Source: CAYVTD01 sp964454445 (GTDB taxonomy: Bacteria; Bacteroidota; Ignavibacteria; Kapaibacteriales; UBA2268). From it: a stretch of DNA of 64,000 bases. Positions 26,075-36,267 of this stretch are shown in pieces. The stretch is from assembly GCA_964454445.1 (NCBI GenBank), contig CAYVTD010000002.1:62001-126000 (forward strand), in the 5' to 3' direction. The position numbers and the translations under genes were made by a program. Numbering within the stretch: the first letter of the stretch is position 1; each line of letters starts with the position of its first letter. The notes under the pieces were generated by a model. That model had not been told where the DNA came from. It saw only the letters and a list, made by a program, of their open reading frames with translations, and searched no databases.

Positions 26075-27214
26075 TTATTTCAGCAAAGAGCGAGCAATGA
26101 CGAGACGTTGAATTTCGCTTGTGCCTTCATAGATTTCAGTAATTTTTGCATCACGAAGATAGCGTTCTGCATTGAAATCTTCAGTATATCCATAACCACC
26201 GTGGATCTGAACACATTTGTTGGCACAGAAAGACGCAACTTCAGATGCTTTAAGTTTTGCTGCAGCTGACTCAGTTGAATAAGGAATTCCTCTATCTTTC
26301 ATAACAGATGCACTCCACACTAATAGCCAAGCGGCTTGATATTCTGTCCACATATCTGCAATCATCCATTGTATTGCCTGAAAATTTGCTATCGGCTGGT
26401 CAAATTGATGACGTTCCTGTGCATATTTAACAGCATCTTCGATGCAGGCACGGGCAATACCTAAAGCTTGTGAAGCAATGCCTAAGCGTCCTCCGTCAAG
26501 AGTTACCATAGAGACTTTAAAACCCTTGTTAAGCTCGCCGAGCATGTTCTCTTTCGGAATTTCTACATCTTCTAGAATAATCTCTGCTGTCGAAGAAGAA
26601 CGAATACCTAATTTTTTCTCAAGTTTTCCAATTCTGTATCCTGGCGTGTTCGATTCAACAATAAATGCAGTAACGCCACGAGTTTTAAGCTCTGGTTGAG
26701 TAGAAGCAATAAGAACGAAAATATCAGCTTCTTTTCCATTTGTAGCAAACTGCTTCGAGCCATTAAGCACCCATTTGTCGTCGACAAGCTTTGCTGTTGT
26801 TTTTGTTGCTCCTGCGTCGGAACCGGCACCAGCTTCAGTAAGCGAAAAACTGCCGATTTTATTACCAGAAAGCAGGTCGGGGAGATACTTTTGCTTTTGC
26901 TCCTCAGTTCCGAAACGATAAATGGGATCGCAAACAAGGGAGGAATGTGCTGAAATGATCACTCCTGTCGATGCGCAATAACGGGAAATCTCTTCAAGAG
27001 CAAGCATATACGAAACATAATCCATACCTGCACCTCCATATTCTTCGGGGTAAGCAATGCCCATCAAACCAAGTTCGGCTGCCTCCTTGATAATATCTGC
27101 CGGAAAACGATGATTTTTTTCATTATCAGAAGCCACGGGCGAAATTCTTTCCTTTGCAAATTTAGCAACCATCTCTTTCAACATTATCTGTTCGTCTGTT
27201 AGCAAATAATCCAT
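26075..27214 (-). CDS. Acyl-CoA dehydrogenase, leftward copy
   Basis: A FAD enzyme of beta-oxidation, oxidising acyl-CoA to 2-enoyl-CoA and passing electrons to ETF. I start it at the ATG at 27214 (379 residues), because GGAGG stands eight bases upstream; an in-frame TTG at 27229 would add only five residues. The FAD/substrate signature GSFSLTEAGAGSDAG is near 130-145, the second signature QIHGGYGYTEDFNAERYLRDAKI is near 335-357, and the catalytic glutamate lies in EIYEGTSEIQRLVIARSLL. It is divergent from a paralogue across 181 bases. A short- or medium-chain preference is likely, but specificity cannot be read here. Confidence 0.93.
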   Translation of the reverse strand: MDYLLTDEQIMLKEMVAKFAKERISPVASDNEKNHRFPADIIKEAAELGLMGIAYPEEYGGAGMDYVSYMLALEEISRYCASTGVIISAHSSLVCDPIYRFGTEEQKQKYLPDLLSGNKIGSFSLTEAGAGSDAGATKTTAKLVDDKWVLNGSKQFATNGKEADIFVLIASTQPELKTRGVTAFIVESNTPGYRIGKLEKKLGIRSSSTAEIILEDVEIPKENMLGELNKGFKVSMVTLDGGRLGIASQALGIARACIEDAVKYAQERHQFDQPIANFQAIQWMIADMWTEYQAAWLLVWSASVMKDRGIPYSTESAAAKLKASEVASFCANKCVQIHGGYGYTEDFNAERYLRDAKITEIYEGTSEIQRLVIARSLLK

Positions 27215-27395
27215 TGAAAAATCCTCCAAAAATTTGAATAAATGACATATAGAAAAAAAGAAATATAATTCTTTCGCATAAAGATTTTAAATTATAGAAA
27301 AAAATACATATATTCCATAAAATAATTGAAAAAACTTTAAATTTTTTTTTAATTTACAACTAATTTTTCTTAAAACAAATTATGGAGAGCAAAAT

Positions 27396-28556
27396 ATGCC
27401 GCTAAACCGCAATCTGAACGAACAACAAATCCTTTTACGCGATACCGTCAGAAAATTCGCCGAAGAAGTTATTCGCCCAAAAGCAAAGGAACTCGACGAA
27501 AAAGAGGAGTTTTCTTATGAAATAACTAGACAGATGGCAGATATGGGTTTCTTGGGTGCGTTCCTTCCTGAAAAATATGGAGGTAGCGCACTCGATTATG
27601 TTTCATATATAATAGTTGTCGAAGAGATCTCTCGAATCGACGGCTCGCAAGGAGCAACAGTTGCTGCTCATAATTCTCTTGGCGCAGGACCTCTTTATTA
27701 TTTTGGTAATGAAGAACAAAAGAACAAGTATTTACCTGAACTAGCTACTGGCAAGCTTTGGGGTTTCGGATTAACCGAACCTGAAGCCGGTTCTGATGCA
27801 GGCAACACTCAAACAACAGCAGTGGAAGATGGCAATGATTGGATAATTAACGGATCGAAGATATTTATTACAAATGCCTCTACTGATATTACTCTTGGTT
27901 CGACAGTTCTTGCTGTTACAGGAACAAAATCAAATGGAAAAAAAGAATTATCTTGTTTTCTTGTTGAGAACGGCACTCCCGGCTTCGAAGTAAAAAAAAT
28001 GACTGGTAAAATGATGTGGCGTGCCTCTAATACAAGTGAACTCTATTTCACCGACTGCCGTGTTCACAAGGAAAACCTGCTTGGAAAGCGTGGCGATGGA
28101 TTCAAGCAGATGCTCAGCACTCTCGACAATGGACGCCTTTCTATTGCTTCAATGGGATTGGGCTGTGCTCAAGGTGCCTTCGAATATGCAATGAAATATG
28201 CTAAAGAGCGCAAAACTTTCGGCAAGCCGATTTCAACTTATCAAGCTAATGCTTTCAAATTGGCTGATGTCGATATGGGAATCGAATTGGCTCGCAATTA
28301 TCTTTATGATACCTGCAGAATGCTTGATAATGGAGAAAAAATTACTCACGAAGGTGCTATTTGCAAACTATATTGCTCTGAACTAGCCCATGTTGCAGCC
28401 AATCATTGTGTCCAAATCCTCGGTGGGTATGGCTTGATGAAAGAATATGAAGCAGAGAAATACTATCGCGATCAAAAATTGCTCGAAATTGGTGAAGGTA
28501 CTTCAGAAATCCAACGCCTTGTCATTTCCAGAGAAATCGGTTGCTACGATGTCTAA
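27396..28556 (+). CDS. Acyl-CoA dehydrogenase, rightward copy
   Basis: A 386-residue paralogue of the previous gene with the same architecture: WGFGLTEPEAGSDAGNTQT as the first signature, WIINGSKIFITNAS, QILGGYGLMKEYEAEKYYRDQKL as the second, and the catalytic glutamate in LEIGEGTSEIQRLVIS. ATG at 27396 preceded by GGAGAGC. The two copies share a promoter region of about 180 bases full of A and T runs, suggesting joint control. In many genomes such paired dehydrogenases serve butyryl/isobutyryl- or branched-chain acyl-CoA; that is only a suggestion. ETF genes are not in the window. Confidence 0.93.
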   Translation: MPLNRNLNEQQILLRDTVRKFAEEVIRPKAKELDEKEEFSYEITRQMADMGFLGAFLPEKYGGSALDYVSYIIVVEEISRIDGSQGATVAAHNSLGAGPLYYFGNEEQKNKYLPELATGKLWGFGLTEPEAGSDAGNTQTTAVEDGNDWIINGSKIFITNASTDITLGSTVLAVTGTKSNGKKELSCFLVENGTPGFEVKKMTGKMMWRASNTSELYFTDCRVHKENLLGKRGDGFKQMLSTLDNGRLSIASMGLGCAQGAFEYAMKYAKERKTFGKPISTYQANAFKLADVDMGIELARNYLYDTCRMLDNGEKITHEGAICKLYCSELAHVAANHCVQILGGYGLMKEYEAEKYYRDQKLLEIGEGTSEIQRLVISREIGCYDV

Positions 28557-28712
28557 GATTATTACTGTAAAGTAATTTTCGTAGTTGTCAATAAATCTTT
28601 ATCAATATCGTAATACAATAATCATTATTAACTTGAATAACGAGGTATATAATAGTGTAGCTTTTTTATATTAAATGTTAATTATTGTTAAATTTTATTT
28701 ATATATATAATT

Positions 28713-31700
28713 ATGATTTCACCGAATGCCGCTTATGCCGAAGAGTTTTATTATAGATATTTGCAAGATCCTAATTCTGTTCCAAAGGAGTGGAGAGATT
28801 ATTTTGAAGAATCTGGAATGCAAAAACCAGAAGATGTGAAAAGAGAGTTTGCTACTTCAGCGCAAGCCCCCAAAGAAATCGAAAGGCAAGAGCGAATCCC
28901 TGTGCTTTTGAATGAAGGCGATATTCTCGAAGAACTTGAGACAATACCCTCTGTAATGGCGAGAAATATGGATTATTCTTTAAAAATTCCATCTGCTTCT
29001 TCTGTTAGGACGATGCCCGTCAAGGCTCTCGACGAAAACAGGCGGATAATCAACAAGTATTTATTAAAGATGAAACGCCCTAAAGTCTCTTTTACCCACA
29101 TATTAGCTTGGGCTTTGGTGAAATCATTAAAAAGATATCCTCAATTGAACGATTCTGTTGATTTTATTGATGGAAAATACTTTCGTATAAAAAGAAGCAC
29201 CATCAACATTGGTTTGGCGGTTGACATTAAGAAAAAAAATGGGAAAAGATTGCTGCTTGTTCCAAATGTAAAAAACGCTGATTCAATGACATTTGATGAG
29301 TTTATCAAAGAGTTTCAAGTTCTTGTTGATAAAACCCGAGATGATAGGATTTCACCTGATGATTTGCTAGGCACAAGTGTTACACTCACTAATCCTGGAA
29401 TGATAGGCACAACACATTCTAGTCCTCGCCTGATGCTTGGGCAAGGGCTAATCGTAGCTGTTGGTGCAATAGACTATCCTTCTGAGTTTTCTGCTGTACG
29501 TCCTGACATGCTCACATCGCTTGCAGTTTCCAAGGTTGTTATGGTAACCAATACTTATGACCATAGGATTATCCAAGGAGCTGAATCTGCAGAGTTCCTG
29601 CAATATATGAACGAACTCCTTGTCGGTGGACATCAGTTTTACGATCAAATGTTTGCTCAATTGCGCATCCCATTCGAGCCAGTACGTTGGGAATTGGACA
29701 GCGGCAGCGATTTGAGCAACCAAAGCGTTATTGTCGATAAAACTTTTATTGAAAAAAGTGCTCATATTATGCTTTTAATAAATGCCTACCGTGTAAGGGG
29801 GCATTTATTAGCATCGACCAATCCACTCGGCTTGGTCTCATATTATTATCCCGAACTCGACCCGGCGCATTATGGATTTACAATTTGGGACTTGGATAGA
29901 TTCTTTCACGCCGACGACAATTGGTCTTCAAACGATATGACTTTAAGAGACATTATCGAATTGGTTCGTGAAACATATTGCGGACCTATCGGCATCGAGT
30001 TTATGCACATTCAAGACCCATTAAAAAAAGAATGGATAAAACGAAGACTCGAAAGCACCCGTGGAACAGCTAATTACTCTAAAGAAGAAAAAATCAGGAC
30101 TTTGAATAAATTAATAGTTGCTGAAGAATTCGAAAATTTCCTTCACACAAAATTCGTTGGGCACAAGCGCTTTTCTCTTGAAGGTGGCGAGTCGATGATA
30201 GTGCTGGTTGATAAAATAATGGAACTTGCAGCAGACTATCCTTTGTCGCATATCTCAATGGGTATGGCTCATAGAGGCCGGCTAAATGTCATTGCTAATA
30301 TTTTCAGCACCCCACTCGAAAAAATATTTGATAAATTCGAAGATATAATAGATTACACAAGCTATGAAAGCTCTGGTGATGTGAAATATCATCTTGGCTC
30401 TGAAAGCGAGTATGTTTCAGAAACCGGGAACCATATTCCCATAAAATTAGCCGCCAATCCGAGCCATCTCGAGCTTGTAAACCCAGTCGTAGAGGGAATG
30501 GCTCGTGCTTTGGACAACAGTATAAATGACACAACATACACTAAAACCCTTCCATTATTGGTTCACGGAGATGCCGCTTTTGCAGGACAGGGGATTGTTG
30601 CCGAAACTTTGAATCTTTCTGAACTTGAGGCATATAAAACCGGTGGTACGATCCATGTGATTGTCAATAATCAAATCGGCTTTACAACCACTGTCGAAGA
30701 AGCCCGCTCGACCATTTATGCAACCGATATAGCAAAGATGATTCAAGTGCCAATCATTCATGTTAACGGCAACGACCCTGAAGCTGTAAAAACTGCGGCG
30801 AGCTTTGCCTTTGAGTATAGAAGTAAATTCCATAATGATGTAATAGTCGATATGCTTTGTTATCGCAAATATGGACACAATGAAGGCGACGAACCTGGAT
30901 ATACTCAGCCTCTACTTTATAAAAAAATCAAGAGTATGGAGCCTGTCAGCAGATTATACCAAACAGAATTAATAAAACAAGGTATAATCACTAAAGAAGA
31001 ATCTGACCAATATTATAGAAATGTTATACAAAGGTTTTATGATGAGTTTACTTCAAGACAGGCTGCTGCCCGTCCAGTACTCCCTAAAAATAATGGGGAG
31101 GAGGTAATTTATCCTGAAAAAAGTATATCGAATCAGATAAAACAACAATCAAAAGTTGAAAAAGGTAGAATCGAAAAAATTACTAAAGCTTTATGCACTT
31201 ACCCGTCAGGTTTCAATTTAAATATCAAGTTGCAAAAGCTTTTAGAAAAACGGCTTGATATGATTGTTGGTAACATAGCAAAGATTGATTGGGCTATGGC
31301 AGAACTTCTTGCCTTTGGCACAATTTTACTTGATGGCAAAGAAATCCGAATGACAGGACAAGATTCGCGTCGAGGCACTTTCAGCCAGCGGCATGCAGTC
31401 CTTGTAGATATGAAGAATGAAGAAATATACATCTCGCTCAATCATATTGAAAAAGGACAGAAACAACTCAGGATTTTTGATAGCCCATTATCCGAGTTGG
31501 CTGTACTTGGCTATGAATATGGTTATAGTGTTATTGCCAATGATTCTTTGACTCTTTGGGAAGCTCAATTTGGCGATTTTTCGAATATGGCACAACCTAT
31601 CGTTGATCAATTTCTTTCTTGTGCTGAACAAAAGTGGGGGCAACTTTCAAATTTGACATTATTGCTTCCTCACAGCTACGACGGACAAGGCCCAGAGCAT

Positions 31701-32315
31701 TCGAGCGCCAGACCTGAAAGGTTTTTACAATTATGTGCAGATGACAATATGTTTGTATGCAATCTCACGACACCAGCACAGTATTTCCACGCTTTGAGAC
31801 GACAAACTATGCTAGAAAGAAACAAACCATTAATAGTAATGACTCCAAAAAGTATGTTGCGTCATCCTGCCGCAGTTTCTTCTGTCTCTGATCTGACAGA
31901 TTCTGGATTTTACGAAATTCTAGACGACAAATCTGTGAGTAATACTAAAGAAATCAAGCGTCTCTTGCTTTGCTCAGGTAAAATTTATTATGAATTACTT
32001 GAGAAATATGCAGACATAAATAATTTGAAAGTTGCTTTCGTAAGGATTGAGCAACTATATCCGCTTGATACTGTTAGCTTGACAAAAATATTTGAAAAAT
32101 ATAATAATGCAAATGAGATTGTCTGGGTACAGGAAGAACCGCAAAACATGGGTGCCTGGTGCTATATCAAGCCTTTGATAGAGCCATTACTTGCGAATAA
32201 TCAGCAGCTTCACTATGCAGGCAGAAATCCGAGGTCAGCAACTGCAACTGGTTCAGCGAACAAGCATGCTATTGAGCAAAAGGAATTAATCGAGGCTGCA
32301 TTTAGAAGTCTTTAA
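28713..32315 (+). CDS. 2-oxoglutarate dehydrogenase E1 fused to an E2-type acyltransferase domain (Kgd/OdhA-like)
   Basis: A 1200-residue TCA-cycle enzyme. After an E1-type N-terminal arm (NAAYAEEFYYRYLQDPNSV), residues about 80-320 are a 2-oxoacid dehydrogenase acyltransferase catalytic domain with the active motif YDHRIIQGAESAEFL (His about 284) but with no lipoyl domain. The E1 part follows: MGMAHRGRLNVIAN (about 515), HGDAAFAGQG (about 618), and NNQIGFTT for thiamine diphosphate and substrate. This is the layout of mycobacterial Kgd and corynebacterial OdhA, where the E2-like domain takes succinyl from a lipoyl protein supplied in trans. It could work as dehydrogenase or decarboxylase. 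ATG at 28713. It stands alone; lipoyl E2 and E3 must be elsewhere. There is no clear hairpin after it. Confidence 0.93.
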   Translation: MISPNAAYAEEFYYRYLQDPNSVPKEWRDYFEESGMQKPEDVKREFATSAQAPKEIERQERIPVLLNEGDILEELETIPSVMARNMDYSLKIPSASSVRTMPVKALDENRRIINKYLLKMKRPKVSFTHILAWALVKSLKRYPQLNDSVDFIDGKYFRIKRSTINIGLAVDIKKKNGKRLLLVPNVKNADSMTFDEFIKEFQVLVDKTRDDRISPDDLLGTSVTLTNPGMIGTTHSSPRLMLGQGLIVAVGAIDYPSEFSAVRPDMLTSLAVSKVVMVTNTYDHRIIQGAESAEFLQYMNELLVGGHQFYDQMFAQLRIPFEPVRWELDSGSDLSNQSVIVDKTFIEKSAHIMLLINAYRVRGHLLASTNPLGLVSYYYPELDPAHYGFTIWDLDRFFHADDNWSSNDMTLRDIIELVRETYCGPIGIEFMHIQDPLKKEWIKRRLESTRGTANYSKEEKIRTLNKLIVAEEFENFLHTKFVGHKRFSLEGGESMIVLVDKIMELAADYPLSHISMGMAHRGRLNVIANIFSTPLEKIFDKFEDIIDYTSYESSGDVKYHLGSESEYVSETGNHIPIKLAANPSHLELVNPVVEGMARALDNSINDTTYTKTLPLLVHGDAAFAGQGIVAETLNLSELEAYKTGGTIHVIVNNQIGFTTTVEEARSTIYATDIAKMIQVPIIHVNGNDPEAVKTAASFAFEYRSKFHNDVIVDMLCYRKYGHNEGDEPGYTQPLLYKKIKSMEPVSRLYQTELIKQGIITKEESDQYYRNVIQRFYDEFTSRQAAARPVLPKNNGEEVIYPEKSISNQIKQQSKVEKGRIEKITKALCTYPSGFNLNIKLQKLLEKRLDMIVGNIAKIDWAMAELLAFGTILLDGKEIRMTGQDSRRGTFSQRHAVLVDMKNEEIYISLNHIEKGQKQLRIFDSPLSELAVLGYEYGYSVIANDSLTLWEAQFGDFSNMAQPIVDQFLSCAEQKWGQLSNLTLLLPHSYDGQGPEHSSARPERFLQLCADDNMFVCNLTTPAQYFHALRRQTMLERNKPLIVMTPKSMLRHPAAVSSVSDLTDSGFYEILDDKSVSNTKEIKRLLLCSGKIYYELLEKYADINNLKVAFVRIEQLYPLDTVSLTKIFEKYNNANEIVWVQEEPQNMGAWCYIKPLIEPLLANNQQLHYAGRNPRSATATGSANKHAIEQKELIEAAFRSL

Positions 32316-32592
32316 TGTAATGCTTGACCTGCTTCGATATTCTTTTAATCAGAAACATTATCACTGCATTTTCATTAATAATTATTAAAGACATATAACG
32401 TATCTTATCTGTTTAAGAAAGATTGTTAAATTCATAATGATTTCATTAGATAAAATCTGGTATTAATTATTAAAAAACACAGTAAATAATCTATAATGAA
32501 TTTTGAATAAAACTAATTTATCTATAACATAATAATCCTCATTTCAAGCAAAGCAACAAATAAAAACAGTATATAAATATAAACGAAAAATA

Positions 32593-32624
32593 TTAGGGTA
32601 AGTAAAAAAAAAGTTGTAAATTTG
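32593..32624 (+). promoter_or_regulatory. Bacteroidota-type promoter candidate of nifJ
   Basis: TAAATTTG at 32617-32624 matches the -7 consensus TAnnTTTG, and TTAG at 32593-32596, 20 bases upstream, stands where TTTG is expected. Predicted start near 32630, about 68 bases before the nifJ ATG. The rest of the 382-base gap 32316-32697 is AT-rich; no gene or hairpin is visible. Confidence 0.45.
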
Positions 32625-32697
32625 TTTTTCATAATTTGATGAAATAATAGTTGTTGTTTTTTTAATAAAAAAGATTTTTTGAATAAAGGAGAGACAA

Positions 32698-35600
32698 ATG
32701 AGCGAAAGACAATTCACAACAATCGACGGCAACGAAGCGGCGGCTTATGTTGCTTTTCGGGTGAACGAAGTATGCGCCATTTATCCCATTACGCCCTCGT
32801 CAAATATGGGCGAGTGGGCTGACGAATGGGCATCGAAAGGTTATAAAAATATATGGGGAGGTGTGCCAACAGTTGCAGAAATGCAAAGTGAAGGTGGAGC
32901 TGCTGGCGCTGTGCATGGTTCATTACAGGCAGGCGCATTGACTACTACTTTTACAGCATCTCAAGGTTTGCTGTTGAAAATACCGAATATGTATAAAATT
33001 GCTGGCGAACTAACTTCAACTGTGTTTAACATATCAGCTCGTTCTCTTGCAACCCATGCTTTGTCAATATTTGGCGACCATAGCGATATAATGGCTGCCC
33101 GTAGCACTGGCTTTGCTTTTCTTGGAGCAGCAAGTATCCAAGAGATAATGGACTTTGGCTTGATAGCACAAACTTCAACACTCAGATCTCGTATTCCATT
33201 TGTCCATTTTTTTGATGGTTTCCGTTCTTCACACGAAGTACAAAAAATAGAGATCATTCCTGACGATATAATGCGTCAAATGGTAACCGACGAACTCGTC
33301 CAAGCTCATAGGGATAGGGCATTAACCCCAGATAGACCGAAACTTCGCGGTACTGCACAAAACCCTGATGTTTTCTTCCAAAATCGTGAAGCTGGTAACA
33401 AGTTTTATATTAATTGCCCGGATATTGTTGAAGATGTTATGAATGACTTTGCAAAACTCACTGGCAGACAATATAAATTATTCCAATATGAAGGTGCACC
33501 CGATGCCGATAGAGTGGTCGTTTTAATGGCTTCTGGCTGTGAAGCAGCTGAAGAAACAGTGAACTATCTTAACGCTCATGGAGAAAAAGTCGGTGTCTTA
33601 AAAGTCCGTTTATATCGCCCCTTCGATATAAAACGTTTTGCCGAAGCATTGCCGGCAACAGTGAAAAGCATTGCCGTACTCGACAGGACAAAAGAACCAG
33701 GCGCACCCTCAGAGCCATTACATCAAGATTGTATGAATGCTTTGCACGAAGCTCTCGAACTTGGCTATGGCAATCTTAAATCCATGCCAAAAATCGTTGG
33801 CGGGCGCTATGGCTTGTCTTCAAAAGAATTTACACCAGCTATGGTTAAATCAGTGTTTGATAACTTACTTCAAGCCAAGCCAAAGAACCACTTTACTGTT
33901 GGTATTATCGACGACGTTACCAATACTTCGCTTGATTGGGATCGTGATTTTAGCGTTGAAGGTGATGATGTCGTACGCGCTTTATTCTATGGACTCGGTT
34001 CAGACGGAACCGTTGGCGCTAATAAGAATTCGATAAAAATTATCGGTGAAAACACTAATAACTATGCTCAAGGTTATTTTGTCTATGACTCCAAAAAAGC
34101 AGGTTCATTGACAGTATCGCATTTGAGATTTGGACCAAAACCGATACAATCGACTTATTTAGTAAACAAATCCAATTTTGTTGCCTGCCATCAAACAGTA
34201 TTTTTAGAAAAATATGATATGCTTAACACTCTCATCGAAGGTGGCACATTTTTAGTTAATACTCCTTGGGCAAAGGACGAGGTTTGGGATAATCTACCAA
34301 AAACAGTACAAAAAGACATTATTAAGAAAAAAATCAAGCTTTATTCGATTGATGCTCAAAGTGTAGCTGAAAAGAGCGGGATGGGAAGACGTATCAATAC
34401 TGTTATGCAGACCTGTTTCTTTGCAATTTCTGGCGTTTTGCCGCGAGAAGAGGCAATCGAAGCGATTAAACAATCTGCCATAAAAACATATTCGCGCAAA
34501 GGTGAAAAAGTTGTTAAAATGAACCTTGATGCTGTCGATAATACTTTGGCTAATTTATTTGAAATTCCAATTCCATCAGAAGTAACAAGCAAATATGATG
34601 TGCATCCGCCTGTACCAGCAAATTCACCCGATTTTGTTAAAAATGTCATCGGCGAAATCATTGCTTATCGCGGCGATAATTTGCCTGTCAGCTGCTTCCC
34701 TATTGATGGCACATGGCAAACAGCAACCACTCAATATGAAAAACGCAATATAGCTCTCGAAATTCCTGTTTGGGAAACTGACATTTGCATTCAATGCGGT
34801 AAATGTGCTATGGTCTGTCCTCATGCGGCAATAAGACAAAAAGTTGCATTGCCCGAATCACTTCAAGATGCTCCAGAAACATTCAAATCTACTCCTGCTC
34901 GCGATAAACAATTCGATGGGCAAATGTATTTGTTGCAAGTTGCTCCAGAAGATTGTACAGGTTGCAGCGTTTGTGTCGAGGTCTGTCCGGTCAAAGACAA
35001 AACAAATCCAAATCGTAAAGCAATAAATATGGCTACTCAAGTTCCGTTGAGACAATCGGAAGCTAAAAATTGGGAATTTTTCCTTGGGCTACCTGATACA
35101 AACAGAGCAGAGCTTAAAATTACGCAGATTCGTCAGCAACAGTTGCAAAGACCACTTTTCGAGTTCTCTGGCGCCTGCTCAGGTTGCGGCGAAACTCCTT
35201 ATATTAAATTGCTTACTCAGTTGTTTGGGGATAGGGCAATTATCGCCAATGCTACTGGATGCTCCTCAATATACGGTGCCAACCTCCCGACAACCCCATA
35301 TTGCCAAGATGAAAACGGCAGAGGACCTGCCTGGTCAAACTCATTATTTGAAGATAATGCTGAATTTGGATTCGGTTTCCGTCTTGCTATCGACAAGCAA
35401 AACGAATCAGCCAAACGACTCTTGCAAAATCTCTCATCACAACTCGGAGAGGATTTTGTAAATGAAATAATTGAAGCAGCGCAAGTGGACGAAGCAGACA
35501 TTAACTCACAGCGCGAAAGGGTTGCCCTGCTGAAAGAAAAACTTGCATCAATCAAATCAGTTGATGCCGAGCGTTTGCTGAACATTGCTGATTATCTCGT

Positions 35601-36267
35601 GAAAAAGAGTGTTTGGGTTGTCGGTGGCGATGGATGGGCTTATGACATCGGTTACGGTGGTCTGGACCACGTGATTGCTCAAGGTAAGGATGTAAATATC
35701 TTAATTCTTGATACTGAAGTATATTCCAATACTGGTGGACAAACATCAAAATCGACACCTTTAAGTGCCATTGCCAAGTTCTCTGCCGGCGGCAAGACAA
35801 CACAGAAAAAAGATTTAGGGCTTATGGCTATGACTTATGGAAATGTTTATGTTGCTAGTGTTGCTATGGGTGCAAAGGACGACCACACTTTAAAAGCATT
35901 TATCGAAGCTGAAAAATGGAATGGTCCATCAATCATTATTGCATATAGCCATTGTATTGCTCATGGAATTGATATGGAAGCTCCTCTGCAACAACAGAAA
36001 CTTGCAGTCGATACAGGACAATGGTTGCTCTATCGCTATAACCCAAGTCTCGTTGCTGAAGGCAAGAATCCTTTCTTGCTCGATAGTAAAGCACCAAAAA
36101 CTCCTCTTACAACCTATTTGAACAGTGAAACACGCTTTAAGATGTTAACTAAAATTAATCCTGAAAAAGCAGAAAAATTGTTCAAAGAAGCTCAAATTGA
36201 TGTAAACAAGAGGTATGAGTATTATAAATACCTTGCTGAAAGAAAGTTAGAAGGTAATGGAAAATAA
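32698..36267 (+). CDS. nifJ: Pyruvate:ferredoxin (flavodoxin) oxidoreductase
   Basis: A single-chain PFOR of 1189 residues, the usual length. It converts pyruvate and CoA to acetyl-CoA and CO2 with reduction of ferredoxin. The pyruvate-binding domain opens with TTIDGNEAAAYVAFRVNEVCAIYPITPSS; an 8-iron ferredoxin domain has CIQCGKCAMVCP (about 696) and CTGCSVCVEVCP (about 754). The thiamine domain has the extra cluster cysteines in CSGCGETPYIKLL (about 825) and the TPP motif GGDGWAYDIGYGGLDHV. AAAGGAGAG precedes the ATG by six bases. It signals anaerobic or low-oxygen metabolism. It is followed, across the hairpin repeat array, by the dihydroorotate dehydrogenase-like gene on the same strand. 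Confidence 0.97.
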   Translation: MSERQFTTIDGNEAAAYVAFRVNEVCAIYPITPSSNMGEWADEWASKGYKNIWGGVPTVAEMQSEGGAAGAVHGSLQAGALTTTFTASQGLLLKIPNMYKIAGELTSTVFNISARSLATHALSIFGDHSDIMAARSTGFAFLGAASIQEIMDFGLIAQTSTLRSRIPFVHFFDGFRSSHEVQKIEIIPDDIMRQMVTDELVQAHRDRALTPDRPKLRGTAQNPDVFFQNREAGNKFYINCPDIVEDVMNDFAKLTGRQYKLFQYEGAPDADRVVVLMASGCEAAEETVNYLNAHGEKVGVLKVRLYRPFDIKRFAEALPATVKSIAVLDRTKEPGAPSEPLHQDCMNALHEALELGYGNLKSMPKIVGGRYGLSSKEFTPAMVKSVFDNLLQAKPKNHFTVGIIDDVTNTSLDWDRDFSVEGDDVVRALFYGLGSDGTVGANKNSIKIIGENTNNYAQGYFVYDSKKAGSLTVSHLRFGPKPIQSTYLVNKSNFVACHQTVFLEKYDMLNTLIEGGTFLVNTPWAKDEVWDNLPKTVQKDIIKKKIKLYSIDAQSVAEKSGMGRRINTVMQTCFFAISGVLPREEAIEAIKQSAIKTYSRKGEKVVKMNLDAVDNTLANLFEIPIPSEVTSKYDVHPPVPANSPDFVKNVIGEIIAYRGDNLPVSCFPIDGTWQTATTQYEKRNIALEIPVWETDICIQCGKCAMVCPHAAIRQKVALPESLQDAPETFKSTPARDKQFDGQMYLLQVAPEDCTGCSVCVEVCPVKDKTNPNRKAINMATQVPLRQSEAKNWEFFLGLPDTNRAELKITQIRQQQLQRPLFEFSGACSGCGETPYIKLLTQLFGDRAIIANATGCSSIYGANLPTTPYCQDENGRGPAWSNSLFEDNAEFGFGFRLAIDKQNESAKRLLQNLSSQLGEDFVNEIIEAAQVDEADINSQRERVALLKEKLASIKSVDAERLLNIADYLVKKSVWVVGGDGWAYDIGYGGLDHVIAQGKDVNILILDTEVYSNTGGQTSKSTPLSAIAKFSAGGKTTQKKDLGLMAMTYGNVYVASVAMGAKDDHTLKAFIEAEKWNGPSIIIAYSHCIAHGIDMEAPLQQQKLAVDTGQWLLYRYNPSLVAEGKNPFLLDSKAPKTPLTTYLNSETRFKMLTKINPEKAEKLFKEAQIDVNKRYEYYKYLAERKLEGNGK

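Noticed and set aside
28713..29700. A separate E2 gene before the E1 gene
   Set aside because: The frame is continuous through the acyltransferase domain into E1 with no stop or restart, so it is one fused protein.
32544..32732. A short leftward frame overlapping the nifJ start
   Set aside because: It covers the nifJ promoter and ribosome site and has no features of its own; it appears to be chance in AT-rich sequence.
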